Assembly (NCBI GenBank): GCA_963691705.1
Contig: OY829537.1
Coordinates: 63,278,304-63,342,303, forward strand
From: Viola odorata
Taxonomy: Eukaryota; Streptophyta; Magnoliopsida; Malpighiales; Violaceae
Length of the DNA: 64,000 nucleotides
Reading direction: 5' to 3'
The notes under the pieces were generated by a model. The model saw only the letters and a program-made list of their open reading frames with translations, was not told the origin of the DNA and did not search any database. The position numbers and the translations under genes are program-made. This document shows positions 12,130 to 22,143 of this stretch, in pieces. How positions within the stretch are numbered: position 1 is the stretch's first letter; each line of letters starts with the position of its first letter.

Positions 12130-12300
12130 GGTAAACTTGAAAATTCCTCCGGAAACACATCCATGAACTCATTTACTACTGTCGCTTCCCTACTTTCATT
12201 CTTTCCCTTGTCCATTTCGGTCGCACTTGCAAAGAAAGCCTCGCAACCACTTGCTTACAATTTACTTGCCGTTTGCGCATAAATGATACTCGAATACCTA
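12130..12300 (-). pseudogene. Ty3/gypsy reverse-transcriptase leader fragment
   Basis: Minus-strand reading from about 12300 to 12130 gives a degraded GCEAFFAS motif followed by VVNEFMDVFPEEFSS. This is the conserved linker just before the gypsy reverse-transcriptase domain (family form 'V-x-E-F-x-D-V-F-P-E'). The reading stops exactly at the CACTA terminus at 12129, so the CACTA inserted right at the start of the RT domain. It shares strand with the integrase remnant at 1180-1830. Confidence 0.7.
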
Positions 12301-12723
12301 ATGCTTTGTGTTCCGACAATCCTTAAATATCCATTTTTAACACACACAAAATTGACACTTTGTCTCCTTTTAAAAAACAATCTTGACACAAAACTCACAT
12401 CCACATGTATATGAAAAGCCCTTAGGCAGGGAAAAAGAAACCATACTTGGGAGGAGACCCACAAGCCATTCTTGCGGCCTTTGGATTCGAGTTTGTCAAA
12501 GGATTGAATGAATCGTAAAAAATACGATACCTAACATCCCGATTGGGTATGACAGTAATCAGGAAGGATATGGTAGATATTGGAATTGGGAATGAAAATA
12601 CAAAGATAATGGGTATGGGAGCGTGGTGGCAAGAAAAAGTATGGGGTTGGAATTGTTAAAGAGTGAAGGGAATTGATTTGAGATTGGAATTGGAATTGAG
12701 AGAGGTAGTGACGGAGGTAAATC
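12301..12723. other. Intergenic sequence, no gene identified
   Basis: AT-rich up to about 12410. A 30-codon plus-strand open stretch (about 12421-12512, containing GKKKPYLGGDPQAILAAF) has protein-like composition, but I cannot assign it. From 12560 on the sequence is purine-rich low complexity. Confidence 0.3.
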
Positions 12724-13318
12724 TAAGGGTAGAGATGGTAATTGGATTCGCGAGTACATATATTCGTGGGTACCTGCTTTATGTAGGGTGAATATTACCC
12801 GCATATTATGGATTTTTACGGTATGAGTGAAACCGAATCCGCAAATTAATAAATGAATGCGGGTATAAATACACTAAATTCGCCCTACAAACCCATATAT
12901 ATACCCGCAAATACATATTTATATATTTTAATAAATATTTCATATAACTATATACCCTTCCGTTTTTTATTAACTGGCATTTTGAATCCAAGCAGACGTT
13001 TAAAGAAAGAAAAAAAATTCAGAAAAAGTACTGTTTTGACAACCACTTTGTCTCCCTCTTTTTCTTAAATTATAGGTGGCTCACAATTCTCCTCAATTTT
13101 TTTATTCAAATTTTGACCCACCACAAAATAACTTTTTACTTACAAGTGGGACTCAAAGTACATTAAAATTACCACAATATTCATTATTTGTGGACAAAAA
13201 ATTGAATTCAAAACGTCCATAGAGTATATTAATCTAATAATTTTAATTTTTTCATTCCTAAAATTTAAGGTTTCTTTTTTAGCATTTCATCCTTTCATTT
13301 ATAGGTCAATTTGTTTTA

Positions 13319-14623
13319 GGCAAAAAGGGGTTAGAGGACCCTGAACTCTGACGTTTTATTTAATGGGAACCCTAAATTATTTTTTTATTTAATCATATCC
13401 CTGACCTATTTCATTTTGTTTAATTACAACCTTACCGTCACGTTTCGCTGATGTGGCACTGTTATGTGCCACGTCACGTACTTATTCGATGACACGTCAT
13501 CAAACCACGTCAGCAACTTGCCACATTGTTCGTCCACATCAACAAGACACTTTTTCTTTTTTTCCTTCTTACCTTATTCTTTTGTCAACACCCAAACGGC
13601 AACCCTAACCCTCCTTATTCTTCTCTTCCTAAATCAACACCAAATCAACTCTTCCCTGCATCTTCTACTTCTCCATTTTTCCATTCCCAATCAAAACCAC
13701 AAACAACGACAGCAACCAACAATAATACAGCAGTGGCAACAACGGCGATTGCGGTTTGGGCGATGGCGAGCAGCGGCAACAACGGTGATTGGGGTTTGGG
13801 CTATGGCGAGCAGCGGCAACAACGACGATTTCCTCCACTTTTGCTTCGTCCTTCCTCATCCGTACGTCGTCCCGTTTCTCTCACTTTTCCTTTATCTTCA
13901 TCGTTGCTCTCCCTCAAAACCCTAACTTCCAATTTCCCTCTCTCTACTTCATATCTTCTCCTACCTTCCTAAAATATTGGTGTGGCGGAAAAAGAGCTTG
14001 TTTGCGGAACTGGGTACTGACCCGAATGGGGTTTCTTGGGTTTTGAGTGGTAAAATGAGCATTACAGGGGAGGGAAAATAGAGTAATGGGTCAACATTGA
14101 AGGAAAGCATCAAGAAAGTGGAGAAAAAGAGAGATTTAAGAAATGGGCTTGTGTGGGAATTGAAAAAGATGGGAACTTTATACTTCATTCTTGAATCCAA
14201 CAATTTGGGTATGGTGAAGTGCAGAAAAGAGTGATGGGGAAGAATTTCTAATTCTTTTTTTAGAGATCTGGAAATGGAGGAGATGGTGAAATTGAGCAGA
14301 AAATGGTAGAAAATGACAATAGAGTGATGGAGTAGAGCAAGAGAGTGGGAAAAAAGGAAAAAGAAAAGAAAATGAAAGAAAAAAAGAAAAAGTGTCTTGT
14401 TGATGTGGACGGACGATGTGGCAAGTTGCTGACGTGGTTTGATGATGTGGCATCGAATAAGTACATGACATGGCACATAACGGTGCCACATCAGCGAAAC
14501 GTAACGATAGGGTTATGATTAAACAAAATGAAATAGGTTAGGGATGTGATTAAATAAAAAAATAATTTAGGGTTCCCATTAAATAAAACGTCAGAGTCCA
14601 GGGTCCTCTAACCCCTTTTTGCC
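13319..14623. mobile_element. Mutator-like (MULE) element with long inverted repeats, possible captured sequence
   Basis: 1305 bp bounded by GGCAAAAAGGGGTTAGAGGA and its reverse complement. The two arms (13319 to about 13565, and about 14383 to 14623) match over roughly 240 bases. They are flanked by a 10-bp duplication with one mismatch (13309-13318, 14624-14633, pattern atttKtttta). Long inverted repeats with a 9-11-bp duplication fit Mutator-like elements. The inner 13570-14380 has gene-like composition, including CT-rich leader-like sequence, a GC-richer segment at 13730-13830 and no transposase. A Pack-MULE carrying a host fragment is possible; no parent gene is recognised. Confidence 0.75.
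13740..13830 (+). repeat. Short tandem duplication inside the MULE
   Basis: A unit of about 42 bases containing 'ttggggtttgggc' and 'atggcgagcagcggcaaca' occurs twice in a row, with a few substitutions. Because the unit is a multiple of three, two overlapping plus-strand frames stay open across it. This explains the overlapping open frames seen between 13464 and 14046. Confidence 0.6.
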
Positions 14624-14903
14624 ATTTTTTTTATTTAGACTTTATTGCAAGAATTTTTATGTACTTTTTGTAATAAATAATTAGCTAGTTATTAGAAAAA
14701 AAAATTATGTACTTTTTGGAATGAATAAATTACTAGTTAGCTATATATATAAGTATAATTTTTGCTACAATTAAAAAAAAGTAAATATTTGTAGGTATTT
14801 GTGGGTATAAATTCTCACTATAAACCCGCTTTGGGCGTCGATAAACTCGCATTAAGGTAAATGAGAATTTGAAGGAACTCAACCCGTTTCATTGTCATCC
14901 CTA

Positions 14904-15248
14904 GTGGGATATAGAAGAGGTAGCCAAGTGGATGGATCTAAGATGGAAGGAGATGGATCTGGTGGTGGTAGAGGTGTGAGGTGGAGGTAGAAAGAGATGG
15001 AGGTGTGAGGTGGTGGGTAAAGGAGAGGTAGGTAGTGGAGGTGGAAGTGGGAGGTGGAGGTGGCCGGTGGTGACGGAGGAGTAGATGGTTGGCTTGTATT
15101 GAGGAAGACAAAAAGTTTAGATAAAATCAAAACAAAAAACTATAAAAAATGGTTCAGAAAAATAGAGTTCTTAGTAGAAAAAAAAATCAACTCCAACAAC
15201 CAAACTACTTTCAAAGAAAAAATAGAAAAACTATTTTGCATCACCTTA
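14904..15248. other. Purine-rich low-complexity intergenic sequence
   Basis: GGTGGAGGTGG-type repeats dominate 14930-15075, followed by A-rich sequence. No gene is supported. The open frames on either strand here are compositional. Confidence 0.4.
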
Positions 15249-15725
15249 GACCATCCATAGCAACGGGTGTTAAATTTAGGGTGTTATTCACTTTCTCTCA
15301 CTGCCACATCAGCTTAACACCCAACCAAAAAGTATTTAACACCCACTTCTCACAGCAGGGTGTTATTGAGGGTGTTATTCACTTTCTCTCCCTTCCACAT
15401 CATTTAATCATATACCCCACCATATTTTTCATTTCTTTTTCTTATTAAATTTATAATTACTATAATAAATAATAAATAATATTTTTTTAATATAAATTAA
15501 TTAAATTTCATAATTTCTTTTCAGATTTCAAAAAAATCTATACTTTTTTAATACAATAAATAATATAATATTTTTTAAGAGTAACACACGATATTATTTA
15601 TCACTCAGTAAATCAAACATATATAGATTATTGCAAACGAACAAGAAAATACACACAAAATAAACTGGTAAACTTGAGAAACACACAAAATAAAATGGTA
15701 AACGTGAGAAATATTATGTTTAAAT

Positions 15726-17048
15726 CTAATCGAGGGTTGTTCCAAATTTATTCCAGATGTGCTCGACGAGATCCTTTTTCAACTGAATATATTGTGCTTT
15801 ATCACGTAGCTCGGCTCTAGTATGAATATATGATTCGGATCGGCCTTGGACATGCACTTCATATTGAGGCAGCACTTGCGTTTGGACATTGAACAAAGAG
15901 CTAGACCCGGGACTATCCGACTGATCGAAGTCGATATTTTCCCAATTTCGTGAATATGTATCTCGTTCATCCTCCACAATCATGTTATGTAAAATAATGC
16001 AAGCCCTCATTATTTTACCTAAGACATCGATATCCCACATCCTGGCTGGTTGACAAATAATGGAAAAGCGTGCTTGGAGTACCCCGAATGCACGTTCCAC
16101 ATCCTTCCTACATGATTCTTGTTGTTTGGCAAACAATTGCGCTTTGTTTCCTTGGGGCAATTGAATCGACTGGACGAAGACAGGCCATTTAGGGTAGATT
16201 CCATCGGCAAGATAGTATGCAAGATTGTACTGTCGGCCATTCACAGTGTAGTCCACCGTTGGAGCTTCACCAGACTCAATATCGTCAAAAATTGGTGACC
16301 TATCTAGTACATTTATGTCGTTCAATGTTCCGGGCAAGCCAAAAAAAACATGCCATATCCACAAATCATAGGACGTCACTGCCTCTAGGATAACTGTTGT
16401 CGTGCCCTTGTGTCCACTAGTAAACTGCCCTTGCCAAGCCTTAGGACAATCCTTCCACTGCCAGTGCATGCAATCGATACTTCCATTCATTCCGGGGAAA
16501 CCACGCTCCTAACCAACTCGGAGTAACCTTTGCACGTCTTCCACATTTGGCCGTCTTAAGTATTCATCTTGAAACAAGGCAATTATTCCTTCACAAAAAT
16601 TACGAGTGCACTCAAGTGCAGTGGTTTCTCCAATCTTCACATACTCATCACAAGCATCCCCGGCGACTCCATATGCGAGCATATGCATGGCAGTTGTACA
16701 CTTCTGGATAGGCGTCAAACCAAGCTTGCCCGCATTATTAAGCCTTTGAGTGAAGTAGTTGTCGTAGTTTGATAAAGCTTCTATAATTCGAAGAAATAGT
16801 GACCTTCTCATTCAAAATCTTCTTCTAAATTGTATTTCAGTGTAAGTGCATGGGTCGTCGAAATAGTCGGCCATGAGCCTTTGATGGGCAGCTGCATGAT
16901 CCCTGCTTATAGATTTTCTCTTATGTGATCGATTGTTTCGCCTCTGCAGCTCTTCAAGAAGTTCTTGTTGCCTATCGAGTATAGATTCTTCCAACTCCCA
17001 TTGTCGTTGGATCTCTTCGAGGCTGAAGGTATCTGTGGGTAGATCCAT
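15726..17048 (-). pseudogene. Harbinger (HARBI1-like, DDE_Tnp_4) transposase with two in-frame stops
   Basis: Cuts and pastes the element, normally together with the ORF1 partner that carries it to the nucleus and to DNA ends. One continuous frame of 440 codons starts at 17048 (MDLPTDTF). A Glu/Gln/Arg-rich N-terminus is followed by a helical region (RIIEALSNYDNYFTQRL). The DDE fold comes next. First Asp is in MNGSIDCMHWQWKDCPKAW, second Asp in YYLADGIYPKW, and the catalytic Glu in RKDVERAFGVLQARF, so all three acidic residues survive. Two stops break it: TGA at 16812-16814 and TAG at 16509-16511, with no frameshift. Both fit single C-to-T changes. Length and motifs are otherwise full family size. 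Confidence 0.88.
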
Positions 17049-17162
17049 TGGATGATATGAAGAAAAAAATTTGAGCTGAAAAGTTTTAAGTGGTATTCAT
17101 ATGATGTGCAATACCATTTTTATAATGAATGGTCTTCGAACTCCAATCAGTTCATTTAATTT

Positions 17163-17463
17163 AATTCAATCTGAAGATAAGATATAGAAAGATGACAAAT
17201 CATGTGTGGTGTTTCTTCATGATTAAATCAGAAGGTAGTGGAGGTGGGGATGTTCTTATCTCTTCAGAATCTCGAGTGTTGTGTTTTGCCAATAATTCAA
17301 TCTGAAGATAAGATATAGAAAGATGACAAATCACGTGTGGTGTTTCTTCATGATTAAATCAGAAGGTAGTGGAGGTGGGGACGTTCTTATCTCTTCAGAA
17401 TCTCGAGTGTTGTGTTTTGCCAATAATTCAATCTGAAGATAAGATATAGAAAGATGACAAATC
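17163..17463. repeat. 131-bp tandem duplication (about 2.3 copies) between the Harbinger genes
   Basis: Copies start at 17163, 17294 and 17425 with 'aattcaatctgaagataaga', a constant spacing of 131 bases. The first two copies are almost identical and the third is cut off after about 39 bases. It lies upstream of the transposase start on the minus strand, so it sits in that gene's promoter/leader region. A copy-number effect on expression is possible but unproven. Confidence 0.85.
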
Positions 17464-17524
17464 TAGATAAACTCTCTTTTATTCAAACGAAATTATTGAA
17501 ATGAACATACACTTTCACAACCCA

Positions 17525-17632
17525 CAAATTATTCAAAATAACACACAATTCGAAAATAAAACACACAATTTGAAAATAAAACACACAATTCGAAAATAAA
17601 ACACACAATTTGAAAGTAAAACATACAATAAC
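17525..17632. repeat. 22-bp tandem repeat, four to five copies
   Basis: A unit like 'aaaacacacaattcgaaaat' repeats four to five times with alternating 'ttcg' and 'tttg' variants just beyond the ORF1 stop codon, in its 3' untranslated region. Confidence 0.7.
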
Positions 17633-17635
17633 AAA

Positions 17636-18786
17636 CTAGTTCTCAAACAACTCCTTCAGTAGCATCTTATACATATTTTCATCTACAGCATCACGATTTT
17701 CTTTGGTCTTCAAGGATAAGAACATCTCCATCTTCCTAACACGTGCATACTCCAACATAGCTGATGCAGTACTAACCCTGGATTGTTCAAGGTTTTCACG
17801 AGCATGGGCTAAATTAGATAACTCCTCCTCAATAGCAACCTTTGATTTTCTAGAAGTCGATGATTTGCTGGATGAAGCTCTAGCTTTCTTCTTTGTTGCA
17901 TCCCTACCTTTTGGACGTACAATGGAAGGAGCTGAGGAATCAACGTCATCGCCACCACTTTTTCTCTTCGATCCGCTACTTGCAGATTCATTTGCTCCTG
18001 GCATATATCTGGGTTGCTCGCGAACCAACTTCCACTCTTCCAGCAAGGAAAACCTTTTACCTTCGCACTCTTGATACAACTCTAGACCCTTGGCTATGTA
18101 GTCATCATCGGACCAACCACTACACCTCACTCTACATGCTCTACTGTAATAACCAATAAAACTACATATTTTTTTATTGATCGTACGAAAATGACTTTTG
18201 CACTGTATCCCTGGCCTCTTTTTTCCACCTTGGAAGTTTTCATTCACATAGTCTGCAATTTTTCCCCAGAAAGTATCACCCTTTTGATTCGTCCCCAATT
18301 CACTATCATTACTAACGTGGAAATAACCAGTTAATAAAGATTTGTTCTCTTCCGTGCTCCAAGTGTCGTAACCTGGTCTCTTGGCTGATTGTTGGGTTGG
18401 AGCAAGAAAACTGAGAGGGGTATCCCCATCAACATTTCCCATAGATATTTGTGTGGAAAATTTTGGGAAATCACTTGATCCACTACTGAAACGGGGTGTG
18501 TTTGGCTCATTAGTTTGTTCACTATTTGGATAGCACACAGGAGCGGGAACATAGCTGTTTCCAGGAACAGGTTGATAGCCATAAGGCATATAAGGATGAT
18601 TATACGGGTATTGCATGCCAAAATTTGGGGGCATCATATACTGCGATCCAAAATTAGGTTGCATCCCCGTATTCTGAGGATTTTCTGGGCATTGAAGTTT
18701 GGATTCGGAGGTCGCATATTTGGATTTTGAGCTTGGTTAGGGAAGTTGTAATTTGGAAAAAAATTATAATTTTGTGAAGGATCCAT
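17636..18786 (-). pseudogene. Harbinger ORF1 (Myb/SANT-like, NAM-associated) protein with a likely 1-nt frameshift
   Basis: DNA-binding partner protein of Harbinger transposases. The 342-codon frame opens at 18664, but the natural start is probably the ATG at 18786 (MDPSQNYNFF). That reading has the same Asn/Pro/Phe-rich composition and must shift by one base near 18685-18690 to enter the long frame. Order of parts: Pro/Tyr/Asn-rich N-terminus; a Myb-like trihelix (YDTWSTEENKSLLTGYF, then TFWGKIADYVNENF and KSHFRTINKKICSFIGYYS); a Lys/Ser-rich nuclear-localisation-like stretch (KGRDATKKKARASSS); and a C-terminal helix-rich region ending LLKELFEN. Such proteins are often misnamed after glutathione S-transferase T3. 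The lesion may be natural or a sequencing error. Confidence 0.82.
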
Positions 18787-19289
18787 GAAATAGCTTTAAA
18801 ATTTTAAAAGATTCAGATTTTTTATGGTGTCCAAATGACACAAACACAAACTCTATTTATAGATCTCAAAAAATAAAAATAATGGTATATTTTTTTTAAA
18901 TTACTTTGAGTAATTATTATGAAAAAAAGCATTTAAAAAAGAAGAAAATGAAAAAAAAGTGTAAAAAACTCTGATTTTTTTAGTGTCCAAATAATACAAA
19001 CCTAGTCTCAATATATAGATCTCAAAAAATTAAAAATAATGGTATATTTTTTATAAAATTATTTTCAGTATTTATTATAAAAACTCATTTAAAAAATGAG
19101 GGGGATAAATAATACAGCAGCCAATGGCAGCGCGCCACGCGTGCAGTGGGGTTCCCACTGTCAGTTTAGTCCGGTACCAAATTTTGATACCGGAATCATC
19201 CTACGCAGCATTTAACACTCTTTTGATACCCTACTGCACAAAAAAAAAAAACATTTAACACTCTTGGTACCCTGCTGCTGTTGGTCTTA

Positions 19290-19641
19290 CCGAACGCTCC
19301 CTTGGGTTTTCCCAAAAGAAAGACTGTTATCTTGTTTGGCGTGTGCAGAGAGTAGAGACACGTTAACGCATATAACAAGAAAGGGTTGACCACAAAATCA
19401 ATTTAGGTTTCTTTTGTTGTAAAAAACAGTAGTATTATTTTGCAAAGAGCATGAATTATTCAACCAGAAAAAAGGAACAAAAAATGAACAGACAAGAAAC
19501 AAAATAAAGGGACCGACAATTGCTGTGCATGATTTAGCGGATCCGCAAATTACTTGAACTAAGATCAACAATCGCAACTATCAGAAAGAAAAATGAAATG
19601 AAAATAATTTCATTAATTCTCCCCATTAAAAAAAAGAAATC
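19290..19641. other. Intergenic / 3' flank of the His-rich gene
   Basis: No open frame of note. The part next to 19641 probably includes the 3' untranslated region of the gene transcribed from the minus strand. Confidence 0.4.
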
Positions 19642-19996
19642 CTAAATTGCAGCTATGTCTTTGGGTTTCAATGGCAATTGCCTATATACAGTGCTCATGG
19701 TAGAAGTACTGTCAGAATCAATGTCAGAAAAGGAAGAATAGTCAGCATAAACAGTAGTCATCTTGTTGGATGATCCACAACAACAGATCCAATACTTCTT
19801 AGCAGTTTTCCAGCCAATCTTGCAGGGAAGCTTGATGCAGCACCAAACAATGGAAAGAGGGCAAGAAACACAAAAAAGAGAAGCACCGCAACCAAATTCC
19901 AAAACTTTATGGTAGAAATTCACCTTATTATTATTATTCTCATTATTATTCCTGGAGTTGGAGTAACAAGTGGTTGCTTGATGGTGGTGGTGGTGG

Positions 19997-20034
<38 letters not shown>

Positions 20035-20088
20035 CCTCCTCCTATCAATTGCTTCATCTTGGTGTTGAAGAAGGACCATCCCTTCCAT
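19642..20088 (-). CDS. Small His-run, Cys-rich plant protein of unknown function (148 aa)
   Basis: Single-exon gene and probable host gene. I start it at the ATG at 20088 (MEGMVLLQHQDEAIDRRR); the frame stays open upstream only through a TTG codon. Parts in order: short N-terminus; 18 consecutive His (residues about 19-36) encoded by CAT/CAC triplets; Asn-rich spacer; a hydrophobic, Cys-rich core (FGCGASLFCVSCPLSIVWCC, then IKLPCKIGWKTAKKYW and CCCGSS); and a Ser/Thr/Asp-rich C-terminus (YSSFSDIDSDSTSTMS). The core could be a membrane-associated or acylated segment. It resembles short uncharacterised plant proteins as far as I can judge. The intact frame and protein-like domain structure argue for a real gene. 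Function unknown; metal binding by the His run is speculation. Confidence 0.65.
19981..20034 (+). repeat. Coding trinucleotide microsatellite (His run)
   Basis: Eighteen triplets on the plus strand: ATG, five GTG, then twelve ATG. On the minus strand they encode 18 His. Length variation here would change the protein without shifting the frame. Confidence 0.9.
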
Positions 20089-22143
20089 TATTATATTTAA
20101 GCAGAATAATAACAAATTGAATTAGTAGAAAAAGGTTTGAGATTTGCAAGAAACAGAGGGAAAAAAAAATTCAAGAAAGAAGTCTAAGGTTTTCTTTTGT
20201 AAAGCTGAAGCCTTAAAAACCTTTTTTTTATTTTGTTCTCTCCGCCCCTTCTTTCCTTTTTAGACTTCTTTCTTTTTCTTATGCTTCTTATCAAGATGAG
20301 GAGGACAGGCTGTGAATGTGTATGGCTGTATGCGTATACACGCAAAAACTCAAACCCACAGGTGTGCTCACGTCACTAAAAATCATAGTTAGTTTTGTGC
20401 GTATCTAATCAACACACCAAAAGCATCACGCTAAGAAAAAGTAAGGTTTAATGAGTGGGACTTTGGAAAACCCAGTATTTAAAAGACTAGTATTAAATGG
20501 TGCTGTGAGTCACGGCTCACGTCAAATTTGAATATTCAAGAAATAAAATTTGTAAAGAAATCATTCAGAAGAACAGAACAACTCAGCATTATTTCCCATT
20601 AAAAAAAGAGGATATTTGTTGAAAACAAAGAAACCCTTATCACGGATGGTTAAATAAGGAGTAGCCTTGTTGGTATTATAATTATCCTTTTAGTAAAAAC
20701 AAAATAAAATATTGGAATAATGCACATTAATCATTAAAAGAACAGAATGTTGTGTAAAATAACAGTGAACTTTGACAACTTAGCCAGGAAAGGTTTCAAG
20801 AAGAGGAAGGTAGCTCAAGCTACTGGGAACCTATCTTGAATGATTTTGATCCTGAGAAAACACCATGGAAGTATGCAATCCTTAACATATACGACCTGAG
20901 AAAAGTGAATTCTTACAGATCACCATAACTATTGTTACTTTGGCCAAGATCCTCGACAAGACCTTCAAGAATGAAGTTTCATCATGTCAAATCCTACTCC
21001 TAGTTAGGGTCATTCGCAAAAACTTTCAGTTTTGCAAACATCCTAATCAAATATCTCAACCCAGTTCTACTGAGCAAGAGATTAATTAGGAGACCTGGGG
21101 CGATAATACAAAAGAAACAGTCCTGAATCTATGAAACAGGATTTACGTCATCTATGAAAATCTTTCAAGAAAAAATTAGCAAGCCAGTATAATCATGAAA
21201 GAATCAAATCAAGACACTTGTGGAAGAGGTATACTTTCCTCATGACAATGAAATTGGACTCGAGATCGTAATGCAAAATTTGAACTAGACAAGTGATTAG
21301 ACAAAACTGTTCCAAGAGCTGCATCCGTGGTATTACCATAGAAGAACAAACCGTTCTTTAATGCATTGCAATGAAAGGGAAAAGAAAACGAAAACATAAC
21401 CCATCAACTAGATTGAGGAGCTAAACTAGTACAAAATAACTAGCTAACAAAATATAAAACATCACAGGCACAATGGCAATTCTTACCTTCAACATCCTAT
21501 AGCACTAGCTAACAAAATTTATACTAGCACACAAGAAATACCAGTGAAAGTCAAATCATTCAATCTGCTTAGCCAAGCTCTATATTAATTAATGGTCAGC
21601 TGGGTTGTTCAAGCCACTACAGTATTGGACTTCTAATACGAATTAAATTCAGATTGCTCGTATCAGTTAGAGTATAATTTCAGATAGACTTGCTACGGCT
21701 TGTTTTCCTTAACGAAGATCTGCCATTTCCAACACAGGATACTCATTTCTAGCTGCCTCCCAGTAGGAGCCCAAGTGCGAAACACCAAATTATAGAAATG
21801 GGTTCAAGCTAGCCTAGTGCGGTACAATATATGTTAACTGAATCACAGAGTTACATAATTACAACTTGCAAGTGACATTTACGATAAACAGCCTTAAGCA
21901 TAGCATGGACACAGAATAGTGGCAAATTTTGAACAACTTTAAAAACAATGAAATGTCTGTATAGTCATTACAAGTTATAACCACTCTGCATACCTTTTTT
22001 TTTTCTTTCTGGAACAATTGTAGTTCTAACCCTTCGTGCATGAGAACTTATATCAGAGAGGAGCAAGATCAGAAAAAGAACAAGCAACAACGGGAGAAAA
22101 GCTGTGCTGTCTGTTTTCAGCCCCCCACCGCTTTCCCATCTAA
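20089..22143. other. Intergenic region between two minus-strand host genes
   Basis: Holds the promoter and 5' leader of the His-run gene (about 20089-20460, CT-rich) and the 3' flank of the next gene. A plus-strand open stretch at 20783-20926 (includes SSSYWEPILNDFDPEKTPW) has protein-like composition, but I do not recognise it. No transposon ends are identified. Confidence 0.35.

Larger units (their letters stand above)
12724..14903. mobile_element. hAT-like foldback element, host of a nested Mutator-like element
   Basis: The left end (AGGGTAGAGATGGTAATTGG near 12727) and the reverse complement of the right end (TAGGGATGACAATGAAACGG, ending near 14903) are similar. Inner parts also pair: a 'cccgcaaatacatattta' stretch at about 12904 resembles the inverse of 'gtaggtatttgtgggtata' at about 14792. 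This is the TAGGG-type terminus of plant hAT elements. No perfect 8-bp target duplication was found, so the exact limits are uncertain. The nested element occupies 13319-14623, and I see no transposase. Confidence 0.45.
15249..19286 (-). mobile_element. Nearly complete PIF/Harbinger transposon (4.04 kb)
   Basis: Flanked by TTA on both sides (15246-15248, 19287-19289), the classic Harbinger 3-bp target duplication. Termini GACCATCCATAGCAAC and, in reverse complement, GACCAACAGCAGCAGG are imperfect inverted repeats. Both ends carry repeated 'gtgttaaa' and 'gggtgttatt' phrases. It holds the two genes the superfamily needs, both on the minus strand: a Myb/SANT-like ORF1 protein (17636-18786) and a DDE transposase (15726-17048). 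Few lesions are present, so it was probably active fairly recently compared with the other elements here. Confidence 0.9.

Noticed and set aside
11379..12134. Several 60-100-codon frames near the CACTA end
   Set aside because: They read through subterminal repeats and the Stowaway MITE in many frames. No protein family is recognised.
12962..13240. Possible Stowaway-like MITE starting 'cttccgttttttattaactggca'
   Set aside because: No matching inverted end or TA duplication could be found on the right side.
13464..14491. Long frames on both strands inside the MULE
   Set aside because: They cover the inverted arms, so the same sequence is read twice, and the composition is low-complexity Ser/Phe/His. 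No supported protein.
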